From contig CANTUZ010000003.1 of assembly GCA_947846985.1 (NCBI GenBank), forward strand, positions 124,504,626 to 124,568,625: a stretch of DNA of 64,000 bases, in the 5' to 3' direction. The position numbers were made by a program, and so were the translations under genes. The notes beneath the pieces are model-generated. The model was not told the DNA's origin. It did no database searches and saw nothing but the letters and a program-made list of their open reading frames with translations. Positions 50,230-63,249 of this stretch are shown piece after piece (position 1 is the stretch's first letter; the number at the start of each line of letters is the position of its first letter). Origin of the DNA: Fratercula arctica. Taxonomy: Eukaryota > Chordata > Aves > Charadriiformes > Alcidae.

Positions 50230-50492
50230 ATTGGCTGGAGAGCACGAGCGCCCCCGTCGGCACACGGAGAGCGCGCGCCGACGATTGGCTGAGGGAAAGC
50301 GGGATGAGCGAACGCACGTCCGCCGCCGGCGAAGCGTTCAGCCCCGTGATTGGTGGCCGGGCGGGCGTCGCACGGAGTGGGAGGGGCGGGCAGCCTCGGC
50401 TGCCGATTGGCTGGCGGCGGGCGGAGGGGGGGCGGGCGCGGGCTCAGATTGGCGAGAGTGCGCGCGCCCCTGCGGAGGTGTGCTGGGATTGG
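50230..50492 (-). promoter_or_regulatory. Array of six CCAAT (NF-Y) boxes
   Basis: ATTGG (CCAAT on the minus strand) occurs at 50230, 50284, 50349, 50406, 50448 and 50488, all in one orientation, with start-to-start spacing of 54, 65, 57, 42 and 40 bp. Four read ATTGGCT, the NF-Y preferred context. The sequence between them is not a tandem repeat. Confidence 0.8.
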
Positions 50493-50519
50493 CTGGGCGG
50501 CGCGAGGCGGCCGGGGACC

Positions 50520-50643
50520 GTTGGAGCGGGGCAGCTGAGGCGTTCGGCCGCCCGCCTCCGTGGGGCCGGCGGTGCGGCGGCCGCAGCCCGCCCGGACGGC
50601 GCCGACCGCGCCCGGGCAGCCCCGGCACCCCCCGACCGGAGAG
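50520..50643 (+). other. Putative first exon, 5' UTR (start approximate)
   Basis: A consensus splice donor (GAG|GTGCGT) at 50643/50644 lies just downstream of the CCAAT array, where a transcription start would be expected. The 5' boundary is a guess, and no ATG-initiated conserved protein is seen. It would be the non-coding first exon of the gene driven by the CpG island, likely DTNB. Confidence 0.4.
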
Positions 50644-51312
50644 GTGCGTGCTCGGCGGGGCAGAGGTAGGGGGTGGCGGGGCGGGCGGGCCCGCTGCGGG
50701 CACCGCTACCGCCCGCGGGGAGGGCGGGTGCGGGGCCTTGAGGGAGAGCAGGGTGCCCCTGCGGCGGGCAGGCTGCAGGGGACCGGCGGGCCCGCGACGC
50801 GCCCGTCCTGCCTGCGAGGTCCTAGGGCGGCAGCGCCAAGCCGGAGCCCCTCGCTTTACCGCGGGAGGTGCGGGGTTTGGCGGGCTGCGGGCCTGGCGCG
50901 GCGGCGGACGGGCTAAGCGGAGCGCCCTGCGGGAGGCCTGAGGGGGCGGAGGACTGCGCTGCCGCCCCGGATGCTCTTCGACGGCCCGCGTGTACCCTGG
51001 GGAGAGGCTCGCAGGTTCCCCGGCCCCGCGCTCCGCCGTCCCTGCTCTCTGTGGAGTCCATTGGCTGGCAGCGGGGACAGTCCCGGCACCCGGCGGGGTT
51101 TGGCTGTGTCTTATTATTTCATGTTGTAGCAGACAGCTGCTTGCATAGACGCAGAATCAGCCCTCCGTTTCTTTGCAATTAATAGGAGACACAATCAGGG
51201 CAAAAGTAGCACAATCATAACTGCAAAACAGGGGGGGAGGTGTTATTTTTCTATGGAAAACCACATCTGTCTTGGAAAAAAGCTTGGTTTTTTTTCCCCC
51301 ACATCTCTTTAG

Positions 51313-51391
51313 ATTGTCTTTAAATGTCTGAAGAAGGAACTGAGACCAGGAAAGTGGAAGTTGCCCTGAGAGACTTCTCAGTGTAATTCAG
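51313..51391 (+). other. Putative non-coding 5' UTR exon 2 with a 20-codon uORF
   Basis: A pyrimidine tract and TTTAG acceptor precede 51313, and CAG|GTAATG follows 51391, giving a 79-bp exon. Inside it an ATG at 51324 opens a complete 20-codon frame (MSEEGTETRK, then VEVALRDFSV) closed by a TAA at 51384-51386. It matches no DTNB coding sequence known to me, so as an exon it would be 5' UTR carrying a self-contained uORF. Confidence 0.4.
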
Positions 51392-54300
51392 GTAATGCGC
51401 TCTGTTGTGACTACCTGTGGTATTGAACTTAAAAACTTGTGTTATGTAGTGGGTTTCAGTTACCTGTTTGTCACACACACGTAAATTATATTGAAATTTT
51501 CCATTTATGACAAACTTCTGGTATGAAGTAGTGATTTCTGTAGTTTATGCGAGGTATTGGACATGTAAAATATTCCTATGTGAGACAGAATCGTTTATTT
51601 ACAAAAACCCACCCAATTACATTCTTGTGCAACAGATCGCCTAGCTGGGGAAGGAGAAGCCAGTGGATATTGTTACGCAGAGCACCAGTGTAATACTTGA
51701 GAACAGGCTGGACAGCACAAGGATACTTTGAAAGTTATTTCTGTGCTGCTTCAAAATCCATGTCTGGTAGAATCTGACTTATTAAATTAGAGTTTGGTCA
51801 GTACTTGCGCATGGCTGCCCTTTAAAAATGCTTTGTACTTTCAGTTTTCTTTTCTTACTCTGGTTCCTAAAACTGATTATATAATCTGATGCTCTGTCTG
51901 GTTGGTGTGGCTGCCCAGTGGCAGAATGCTCCCTGTGCCTGAACATGGAGTGTCAGAAGTTCTAGGTGTTAAAAGTTGGGAAATCCTGGACTGAAGAGCT
52001 GAGTTCCCCGCGCCCCTCCCTCCCCCGGCTTTTTTCTTTTCCCTGGTACATGTATATGGTCCTAGATGATATCATGAAGTCCACCCAAGGGAAAGGAGGT
52101 AACTCAAAAGTGTTGGTTTAAGGCACTTGCTTTTTGTGTTTCCTCTTCTCCAAAGGATATTTTGGATCAATGGGGAATTCAGATAAAAGGGGCAAACATG
52201 CTACTGACCTGAAGACTCCCTTTTTAGGGAAGCTGGAAAGAGGAAGATGAATCGCTGTAGACAGTGTAGGGCATATTGAGCGGTAACCTGTCTCACCAGA
52301 AGATATGCATTTTACGAAGGCTGTCCGTGGCCTATGCTACAGTCTTTTCTGAAGTTCTTTCCCCGACTAGTCAGTTCATGTTGTGTTTCCAGCAACATCA
52401 TTCCTTTAACCCTTAAACTCTTGCTAGGCTTTCATCTGTCCAGGATACTACTCCAGAGATAGCTTGCTTAGGTTGTTGCCTTGACCCTATTGTCCTATTT
52501 AAATCCTCTTTGGGTTTCTGCTTCTTATCATTATCATACCTAGGGTTCTTGTCCTTGTTTTGTAGCTGTTTGATGTTACACTCCCAGTCTGCAGCTGAGG
52601 TTCAATACCAAGACGGGAGCTCCCCGCTCTGGTGTTTGGGATGCCAGTTTGTTGCATACTTGTTACGTGACACCACATTTTAGAGCACACATCCAGTAGA
52701 TCTCCATGTAAGCGCCTTGTGACAACCCCCTCATTGTTCATTACAGTTTTTGTTGTGATGAATACAGAAGCTGTGCCAGTATTGTCTCAGGCTCCCTGTT
52801 TTTTTTGCAGCAGATTGCTTCTTGTCTTAGGCTGTAGATTATTTAGAACAGTGAATTCCTTTATATGTTGTCTGTGTTGCAGCTAATACATTCAGGCTTC
52901 TGGTTTATCACAGAACCTAGATGTTTCAATAATATAAATTTTAAGAAGTTAAGTGATGAATGGTATCGAAAACTTAGGAAGAAGCTGTAATGCAAGAACA
53001 AGGGCTTTTGCAATATCATAAAGGCATCATTTTTCCATCAGTTTAATTATATTACATACTCAGTACCACAGGGTGGCATTAGGAGTGACAACTTGGAATT
53101 GTAGCCATGGTTGTATGTTACCTGTGGTATGTTGTGCAAGCTTTGAAGAGGGAGAAACTCAAGTCTTGAAGTTTAAACCAAGAACTTGGGGACTAGTTGG
53201 CACATTAACCAGAGTGCACAGCCCACTCTCTGTCTACGTACTTCAGAGAGTCTGGCTTTGTGTGGCTGGTCCCTTACAAGCTTTTATAGAACCGTAATGA
53301 TGTATTCAGATCACTTCTTGCAAACAATTTCCTTGATGTTCTTTTGAAAAGAAAGGTAAATAGTTCTCTGAGCTCAGGCATGGTAGTCTGTAGTGGTGAC
53401 AGAATACATCACCTGATGGAAAGGAAGACAATTTCCCAGCAGGTGTGAAGGGTTGGCTTTCAGCGTTCACTCACAGCACAGCCTGATTCTCTTACTATCG
53501 TCTGTCGCTGCTGCTTTTTTGTACTTTGTGGTTTCAGGGTCATGTTATCTGGTGATAAGGATTTGAATTCAGAATATTTGTATTAAGTTAATATTTCTCC
53601 CCCCCCGCCCCCCCGCCCCCTTGAGTACCAGGGAGAAGAAATCGTGATTGTATTGTGTATGTTTGGTTTAGTGCTTAAACAGGTTTCCACTGATAAACTG
53701 TGACTAAACTTAAATAATTTCATGGGTCTTTTCCAGTCCTGTGGGCTTTCAAGGGCTACTAGAAGGAATGAAAGTATTTTAACTTCATAGCTATGTTTAA
53801 GTGATACAAACTTGTAAAAATACTTACACCAATTAAGATTTTTAGGCAATCTAAACCTGGAAGAAATGATAGGAGATCTTACACTGTGATATCTGTTGTG
53901 GAGTTTTACTTGGTCAGTTGTATCACTTTGAAAATGAATGGAATTATGACAGCAGGTACTGACTCTAAATTTTAAAAACATTGGATGTATAAAGTGTGTA
54001 CTGTAGTTACAAAACACTTAAAATCATAACAACTCTACTGTAAGTAGTTACTATCTGACTACAGGTGTGAGATATTTTTTGGTCTTTATCAGTCTTGCTT
54101 TCAAGGGCAGTTTTTTTTACTTCATTTAAGAGGTGGAGGGATGAAGAGGATGTTTTGCCATAAAGCAAACAGTGAGGGAGTCTAAGGCCCTAGTTTAAAT
54201 TTCTTTAAAAACAGGAAAAGTGACAAAGCTGATGGATAAAAGCTCTGGGTTTTATGGAAGACAGTGGCAAGCATGAGCAGTTGAAGTTTTACAATTGGTT

Positions 54301-57300
54301 TATTTTGTTTTTCCTTAAAGAAAGAAAAAAAAAATCACTTGTGCCCACAGTTGGTCAGACATTTGAATGTTGTTGGACCATAGATGATTAGAAAAGAAGC
54401 TGAGAGAGTTCTGCATGTGTTACAGACATGTTTGTGGGAACAGCACGTAGAGCTGTATGTTAAGGACTGAATATTCTAAAAGGGATATTTTGAGTATAGT
54501 CTGCAAAGAGAAGTTAGATGAGAGGCAGGGTAGGGATGAAGTTCCCAGTAGTACTGTATGTATTCTGTGTTAGTGCTTGTAGCTCAGGTTTTTATAACAG
54601 CTGAACAGACTTTGAGAAGAAACTTAAGTCAGCAGTGAACAGTAAGAACGCTAGACTGGGTAGTAGTATCAGTTAATCTGCTGTATGATTCTCATCCTGC
54701 AGGTGGTATAGCAGAGCAGACAGCAAATTGTTTGGAAGTAGATGTGCTAAGAAGTACACATGTTAAAGTGTTTCTTGCCCTGGTTACCTAGTGGATGCAA
54801 CCACAATATGGTTTGGGTGTTTTTTAATATATTGCACTAAGAGCAAGCCTGGAAGTTGAGAGGCTTCCCTTGGATCGCAGAGCGGAGCAGCCTGGCTGTG
54901 TGGGCACAGCAGAGTTACAGCAAGGAGAGGTGCTTTGAGGACAGGCAGAATGCCATGTAAAAAGCACAACAGTATTCCGAGTTTGTTTGTTTATATTACT
55001 TTATTTTTTGCAGTGCTTATGGAATCTTATCTTTTAATTATTGTGAGTTACTCATTTATTTATTTTTTAATGGAATGATCACATCAAAGGAAATACCGAG
55101 GCAGTAGGGAGGCAGTGGTGGTTTTGAGAAGTAGTTTGGGTACAGCCAAATATTTTGCAGAGGCATATTGTGTGTTTCTGGCAACTCAGACAAAACTAAG
55201 GTTTTCGTGTACCTGGGACTATATATGTGTTCACTTTCCCATCGACTGTGGCAAATGGCAGATATACTTTTAAGTTTAGATTAATGTAAATTCCTTATTC
55301 TATACTTTTATACACTTTTAATAACTCAATGCTTTTTTAAAAAAGATGATAACTTAGTCTTGTGAAGTTGGTGAGAATGTTTTTACATTTTAAATTAATG
55401 TAGGAGATAATTTTATCATTATGTAAAGAATTAAGCTTGGGTAAGCATTTTTTTCCTAATTCAGCTGTGATAGTGAAAGTAGTTGATGTTTCCAGGTTTC
55501 TTTGACTGGAATTTGCCATTTCGTCAGGTGTGCCAAAGGAGCCGTTTGTGAGGACTTTTTCTGCTATGCTGAAACTTTTAATCTAAGGTGATTACATCTG
55601 AAGTGAGGTGGGAAGGGAAGGTCTTGGTGGGTTACTGTTGATTGGTGAAGATGGTAGCGGGTGATAGAGAACTAGAGGTGATGACAGGCACTGAAAATGA
55701 CATTATTTTCTACTGATGTGGATGGATTGCGAGGAGAGTGATGTTTATGCTACCCCCCAGCCTGAGATGAGGGTTCGTTTGCATTCTGTCAGTGTTCGCG
55801 TGTGTACATTATCCTGCTGGCGGTGTGTTCCTTACTCTGCTTGTGCCCGATCTCTTAATCTAGGTTAATAGAGAAAAGGGCAAAAATGTTACTCCAAACA
55901 TTTGCTAATAAATATTTCATTTTGCCGAAGAGGCAATTTTAGAATTCTCTCTTGTGCTCTAGTGAACAGTTCTGGGAACCTGCAGCTTAGAATGGCGAGA
56001 AAGGGGTTTGTAGGATTCCTGTTGGAAAAGCTGGGGAGCACAGATTGCACAGAAATCCCTTCCAGGGTTATAAAGAAGATGAGCTTTCCCTTCCCGAGAG
56101 GGAGAGGTAACCTATTAATTAGGATATTTCCAGCTTCTTATTGCTTGACAATCATGGTGTAATTATCTAATATTAACACTGTTTTATTTTAAGGAAATTA
56201 TTTTAACAGCTAAACTTGGTCTTGTTTGCAGGCTCATGGTAAATCTTATGTATAGATGCTACTTTTAACTTCAGCCTCAAAATCAACAGGGCAGGTTGTA
56301 AAAACCCATTTCTGTTCCCCAGGCTTTTGGGCAATAAAGAAAAACCACAGTTAGTGACGGCTCTCCAGTTACTCAAGAAAAGCATTTTTGTATTCCAGGC
56401 ACTTTGTGCCCTGGCTTCTGTGCATCTTCTTTTAGTTTGCTGGAAAACAGATCTGACTGTGCAATATGTGTTGAAACATGCGGTGTTGTCCTTAATAGCT
56501 TGCAGTTTTCCTGTTCCCCATGCTTAACAATTCCCTGTTTACTAATTAATATATATTGCTATGTACCTAAAGTAGTACCTTGGAGTATTATTTTAAAGCT
56601 TTCTTTATTATTATGACTTATACTCTGCAAAAAGTAGGTTATTAACATACGGTCAGTCTCATCAACCCCTCTATAGTCTTGCACCTGACCTGGGAATTCT
56701 TCAGGGCGGGGATTTCTTTCTGTTCTGGGCATTGAACAAATAGTTATATACGTGAAGTGGAATCTTGTTGTGTTACAGTAATTTGTGTGGTTTGGAACTC
56801 TACCTGGATTGGAATTTTTTCTATTTTGTCTCGAGGTTATCTAAAGCTTCCTTTTAAGCTAGTGTTAAAAGCTTTTGAAGGCATTGAAATAAACCCATGA
56901 CTAAATATTTTTACTTGTTCCATCTTTGTTTAACTTGTATCTAGTAAAATCTTTATCAATTTCTTTCTAAGTGGGAAGATAAGATTGCTGGTCTCGTACA
57001 GGGGCTTAGACCAGTGCTGTGGCTGTTTGCCATAACAGTGAATTAAGGCAATAAGGACTGGCAGAGGATGTGTTGCTGCCTGCAATGTTCTGTACAAACA
57101 AAATGGCATTTTATGCCTTGGAAAAATCGTACAGTTTAAATAGAAGTGGCAAGGCGTGGAGTGGGGAAATGTTTAGTACTTAGTTCTAATTTTTTTTTCC
57201 CTGAACTACTTGATTGCCTGTTCATTTTCAAGAAAGTTTACTGTGTAATACGTGCATGGTTTTGCAAAATGTTACTTAAGAGTAGCTTTGGATCCACTGT

Positions 57301-60300
57301 ATTTTTTTTTAATTTTTTTTTTTTTTTTTAGAAAGAGGAATCATTGACTTGTCTAGAATTTCACTGCAAAGTTCTAATCCATTCTCTTGGTCTTAGTCTA
57401 ATGGTGGGTTTTTTCACTTATGCCCTTCTAGACTGAAGTCAGTTTTGACTTTTAAAGATCTTTGACAAGCATGTGAGTCCAGTACTTGTAAATAAGCTTT
57501 ATCTTAAAAATTTGAGAGAGATCCAGACCTTTAAGCTTTTAGGAAACTATGCTACTAGAAGATGCGTAATTTCAAAGATGCTCTGTTACTTCTGTTGCTG
57601 TACATACAGAGGTAACACTTTAAACTATTTTTAATACTTTTGTGCAACATTGCTTATGATTCAGTTACTTATCCCATATTGTGGGGGGAACAGAGTTTGA
57701 AATTTTAAGTTAAACTAGGACAGTTATCAGATATGGTTAAAATATACTTTAAAAGAAGATGTTCCCAGTCTACTTGCATAAGTATAAAAGGCTTATCTTT
57801 TGTCTTCCTGGGTTTTCGCTTAACTGTGTTAGATGTGTCCTCCTGAAATAACTTCTACATCGTTTTCTATTTTCTAGTAAGAGGCAGAGGGGAATGAGAG
57901 CTTTTCTTTAAACCACCTGTGAAGATGTGTTCCTTCTATTTAGAAAATTGGCAGAAGTTACTGAACTTCCTTCACTGTGTATCAAGTACGTTTAAGATCA
58001 ACATATGCCCCAAACTGGTATTCTGATTTTTTTAATTACAATTTATTTCTGAACACAAATAAGCATAGTTTTACCCTTACACAGCAACTGCAGTCTTCTT
58101 ATTAGTGATATCAAATATTATTTCTGCTAGTAAAATGTAACATCAAGAATCTGAACAAACTCAAATTTAATAATTCATAAAGTAACTTGTATTTTTGTGT
58201 TCTGTGTGGCTGGAAATGATTATCACATCATAAGGATCAGAATTTCCTTTGAGTATATCTTAAAGGTGGAAATACGAAATAAACCAAAATTGACTTTAAA
58301 GCAAAAAACCAAACAAAATTTCTCTAAATAATTAACTGATTTAGTGACTAAATTAGAGTAAATAAAAAGCAGTGAGGAAGCACCTGACATTGCAGGTGTG
58401 GAACCCAAATGATGAAGTTTAAGTGCATAGTCCCTAACATAGTAGGAAGTCACTATAACAGCAGTTAGGGAAGAACAGAAGTGTGGCTTCTGAGATGGTG
58501 GCTGTGGTTAGTGCAGGACTCTAAAGGCTGCTGTTTTAGCTGAGCCGAGTAACACAGTCTGTCCCCCTCCCTTCGACTGGAAGAGGAAAAGCTGGTTATT
58601 TAGGCCGTTACCTACAGCTGATGAGCTCCAAGAAGAGCGAAACCTTTTAAGATAGGTCCTGTAGTATTGGCCTAACACCCTGGAGGGACTTGTCTTCAGT
58701 TCTGTGCTTAAGCTACAAGTGGGATCGAGAACCACAGGAATGTGCGGTCCAGAGTCATCTGGGGCTGAACCTGTTAGAGCAAGTCAAGGGGAAAACAGTC
58801 ATTAGGATTTACGTTTTATTTGTATCGCTGGTTTTCATCCAGCCAGGTGTACATACACCATGCATGCATGTGTTGTGGGGGTGGGAGAGAGCTTTTAAAG
58901 GTAAGGAAAAGGGAGAACTGTGAAACAGAAGAACAGAATACAACCAGGAAAAGGGAAAATAAAACCTGAGAGAAGTAAGAGAAATGTTGCTATTGAAGGT
59001 ATTTTAGATGGTGAGTGACTGTAGAATTCTCCATGCTTACTGGTATGGAGTTTGTAAATTAGCTTTTCTATTAACTTTTTCATAGAGGTTAGTCATGAAG
59101 CAATTAAACAGTGTTATTGAAGCTATTGAAAGAGGGAGAAGGTGAAGGGATAAAGGGAAATAGTGAACTTTTTGATGCATCAAAAGAACTCAAGTAGTTT
59201 TGTAAGGTACTATATCTTACACAATTGTCCTGCTTTAAGGTAAACATCACTTTGCAACAAGTATATACAAATAACTTAGCATGTAATGATTTTTTTCTAA
59301 TACTATTTAGTAACAATTAAACTGTGTTTAATTCTTCTGAATGAAAATAGAGGTAAAATATTCTTCTGAATATTTTACTGCAGTGCAGCTAATTCCTTGC
59401 TAATTCTCAAAATTATGAATTTAAATAGCAGGCAACTTGAACTAAAACCTCCCAAGGGACTTGAGGTTAGACTTCCCATTGGAGTAAAAAAAAAAAATCC
59501 TTTTTTATATATGTTTATAGCTGTACAGATATATACACACACTTAATGTGTAAGTAAAATAAATGATCATTGTAATATTACAATGTCTCGGTAGTTTTCA
59601 GCAGCCTCAGCCTCTAATCTGAACACTGAGAAAAGTGAGTAGAGCACATGCGTTACAACAGAAGGAGTTGCAATCGGAGCATGTTGCGACTGCTTTGCTG
59701 TCTCTGAAGTTCCATCAGGAACCACAGCCTGCACGGGGTCAGGTCCCGGCTGCAGCGGGGACTTCAGCTCCTAAACTTCCACTTCTGGCTTCAGCTCAAG
59801 GGCCCTTGGCTCTTCAGGCTCCTCGGCTGCAGTCAGTTAGTCACTGACTTCTCGGGCACATAAAAGGGAAACCCTTGGCCAATACTGGGTTCATCTTCCT
59901 GCTCTCAGATTTTCTTCCTGAAGTTGCTGCCTCAGTTGCAGACCCACACTCTGTGGAACCAGCACCATTCTTACTGTAAATTCAAGCACTGTTCTATTGC
60001 TGCAGGGAGGAAATGCTGTATTTCACCGAGTCACGCTTGTGTACTCTCTTGCGAGTTTTCTGTACTTCCACCTTAGGCGCTGAGTGTAAATGTAGTCCTT
60101 GCTGTCAGAGCAAGACCTGATGGGAAGACCAAAACCTGTGGAACTAACATTTCCTTCCAGCTCTCCGTGCTTATCAAAATCCTTGAAGCTTTGGGAGACA
60201 TCCAGCCAGAAGAGACTGGCTCTGGCATGCAAATTCAACTGCAGCTGGGTTTAACAGCCTTTAAGGAAAAACGCAGCAGGTTGAACCTACTCTTAGTCCT

Positions 60301-61100
60301 TATTCTTAAGTGAACCTGGAGCTGTCGTGATGCACGTGTCCTCTCTGGACTGCTAAAGGTTACAAAAAGCTTTTGGAGGAAGAAATACCTGTGGAAATCA
60401 TCCAGGACAGACCATGTAGACTCTCTGTCACATCTCCATGGCTGGGAGCAGAGTAAGTTATTTGATGATACTGCTTTTGCTAGAATAGCAAAACAGGATG
60501 TTCGTCATCAAACACCTCTGTGTGTGAAATCCACATCTTTATCAGATCTTACATTTTTCCCCTCTGATAAAGGGTGGTGGCAGTACAGAAGGTTTGTGTC
60601 CAGGCAATTTCAGCCTTTGGTTGACTTGAGTGTTATTAAAGCTAAAGAAATGAAATTCCAGTGTTATTCTTCAGTTATTTATATGTGCACCAATTCTATA
60701 CGTTTTGAAACTCTGCTGGTCTCGCTCAGCACTTGAAGCAATCTGTAGATCTCTGATTTGTCTTTCGATTCAGTTGTGAGTATTTACTTTGACCATGACT
60801 TCTGTGTCATTTTAGCCAGTGAGAAAATAGCTTTGTTTTACATCACACAACATCGATTTCTAATTTAGAAAACACTGGGGCGGGGAAAGGGGAAGGAAAA
60901 CAAAACCAGACTAACACGTTATCTTACTGCTAAGAAAGCCTCAGGAGAGGGTAGAGGTAGGAAAAACGTACTTCTACTCTAAGAGCAAGGTTACATTTTT
61001 GGGCAGAAGACCAATATAACTAAAGAGTCCGAGATCAGTGCCTTGAGGTTTCACCATCCCCAGGCTAACTCTGTCACTGTCGCAAACAGCAGTGACTGGT

Positions 61101-61190
61101 CATAGAATCACAGAATGGTTTGGATGGGAAGGGTCCTTAAAGACCATCTTGTTCCAACCCCCTGCCCTGGGCAGGGACACCTCCCCACCA
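61101..61190 (-). mobile_element. CR1 3'-end fragment K, antisense
   Basis: CATAGAATCACAGAATGGTT, then GGGAAGGGTCCTTAAAGACC and CCCTGGGCAGGGACACCTCC, is 90 bp of CR1 3' end, truncated. Confidence 0.93.
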
Positions 61191-63249
61191 GGGGGTCACC
61201 AGTGGGGTGTCTGCTGAAGGAAATCACATTAAAAATGCAAGCCAGTTCTTAAGCAGGTTAGAAGGACTCTGTTTCCAATTGAATTCCAGTTCCTCTTCTA
61301 TTGTCCAGTGTAGAGGCATGTAAAGTTATGCAAATAAAGGGTGAGAGAGGGGAGAGGATGAACATGCAATCCGAGGTTTATATGTCTGCTCCTAGGCTCT
61401 ATTCCCTCGGGAATACCATCCTGATGCTTCAGTGGAGTTCTGTGAGACCTTCAGACCAATGCTCAGTCATAGTCAAAAAAAGAAAAAAGGTAATAGAATA
61501 TTACGAGTCTTTTAAAAAATAAATAAGAATGTTGTTATTGCTGCTGTATAAAGCAGTGGTGTGCCTACGTACTGAATACTCTGTTCTGTTTCTCCTTCGT
61601 CTCCGAAAGCAGTGACGGAGCAAGAAAAGGGATGGTAGAAGATGGTAAAGATAAATGATTTCTGGGCAAGAAAAAGCCAGTCTTCAGATTCTCCTGCCTA
61701 GAAAAGAGATGGTGGCTGAGGACTGTTCGTGTCTTGCCCAATACAGAAATGGGTGGAGGCAGGAGGAAGCATAAAATGGTACCAGCCGGTAAAGAGTCTA
61801 AAAGAAGCAAAAGATGAGGAGGCACCATACTTCTGGTCTGAGTCAGTATGGTCATTTTTATGTTTCTATTTAAAATAAACAAACAAGCCACACCTCTACA
61901 AATTTCCAAGTGTGCAGAATGGAATGTTAGTTTTCTCAATCATACAGAAGAAGCACAGAGAAGACAGGACTCAGTACTACGCTTCTAACCCTGACCTTTA
62001 AAGCAAATTCCAGCCTTTTCCGAATAATTAAAGCATAACATCTCTGAACCTAGTTAGAAATGTTTTTAGAGTTTTCTGTGAAATTGAGAGGGTTTTGATT
62101 TCTAGCTTTACACAAACAGTGAGCAGGGTTGTCTGGATCTCAAAGCGCTTGGCTTTCAAGAAGCTGAAGTACCTCTGCTGGCAAGTGAGACCTTTTTGCT
62201 GCAAGGACCTCTTGGGGAACTGTGCTTTTCTGTGTAATTATTCTGAGGTTTCGTGGTGATTTAGAGTGGGGGAAGGAAGAGAGCAGATTGCTTAATTAAC
62301 CACTGCTAATCCCAGGTCTTGGTATCTTCATGCGTAGACTCTTTTGATGAACTTTACCTTTGAAGCACTCAAAGGGTAGGCGGCAGGAAGCGTAAGGGAA
62401 GAAATAAGAAATGATTAGGCCTGGCCTATAGAAAACAATGGTACTGCCTGGCATTAGGAGATCTCGGGCTGGATGGAGGAGCATGTTGTGCTATGGCCAA
62501 AGCCACAGAAAGCTGGCTGGCATTTCTGGTATTTGTGTATGCAGCTTAAGACTGTGCTTAAAGAAGCACTGAAGTTAGGATTTAAGATTTCCCTTTCAGG
62601 CTTGGCCCTTTGCCTTTGAATACATGCACTCAGATACAGTGTTTACTGTTGCTTTTATAAAAGTCTGATTAATGCTTAGGGTAGTTTTCTACTAAAACTG
62701 CCTCCTAATTTCCTCTTCTGAATCCATATTGATTCCTGCATGGATTTTTCATCTTCAAGTTCTGATGTTTGTAGGCATTTACACCTTCTGGTAGGACGTA
62801 GCTGCACGTACCCAAAGCCACGGGAAAATTGAATGCATTTTATTATTATATTTCATGGATAGCAGAAAACTTAAATTCACAGTTACTTTATTTTGTAAAA
62901 GCTGGTTTTTTTTCTGCTGCCTGTAGCAATTTTGATCCTTACCTCTCATCTCTTGGTTTGTCCAAGACGAATAACATTCTGTGTGCTGGGCATAGCAGCT
63001 CATGGCCATCCCAGTCATTCCTCTGCAAAGCCGTGATGATCACCCCTGTTCTTCCTCACTCCCTTCCTCCTTGGTCAGCCTGTTGTGGGTTTCCACTCTA
63101 GGCTCTTCCTCGTTACATGCATGTTAATTGCTTTAGCCACCCCTTGGGGTTTGGCCTTTCCTTGGCTACTTGGCTTTCCTGGCACGTGTATGTTGATTTG
63201 GACTTGCAGGAGCACAAAGCGTATTCGGTACAAGGAAGGAATGTGGGAG

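Larger units (their letters stand above)
50100..51060 (+). promoter_or_regulatory. CpG-island promoter, probably of DTNB
   Basis: About 1 kb of very GC- and CpG-rich DNA contrasts sharply with the AT-rich sequence that follows. It contains six CCAAT boxes (50230-50492) and Sp1-type GC boxes (GAGGGGCGGG at 50381; GGGGGCGGGCG near 50426) and no TATA box. The reading direction is inferred from the donor at 50643 and the exon at 51313-51391. In human, DTNB (dystrobrevin beta, a dystrophin-complex scaffold) starts downstream of ASXL2 in the same orientation, so DTNB is the best candidate. No DTNB coding sequence is visible to prove it. Confidence 0.75.

Noticed and set aside
50231..50941. 236-codon open frame in the CpG island
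   Set aside because: Stop codons are rare in such GC-rich DNA; several overlapping frames are open there, and none resembles a known protein.
59635..59847. 70-codon frame in the presumed DTNB intron
   Set aside because: Pro/Ala/Leu-rich but matches no known protein; no splice signals flank it convincingly.
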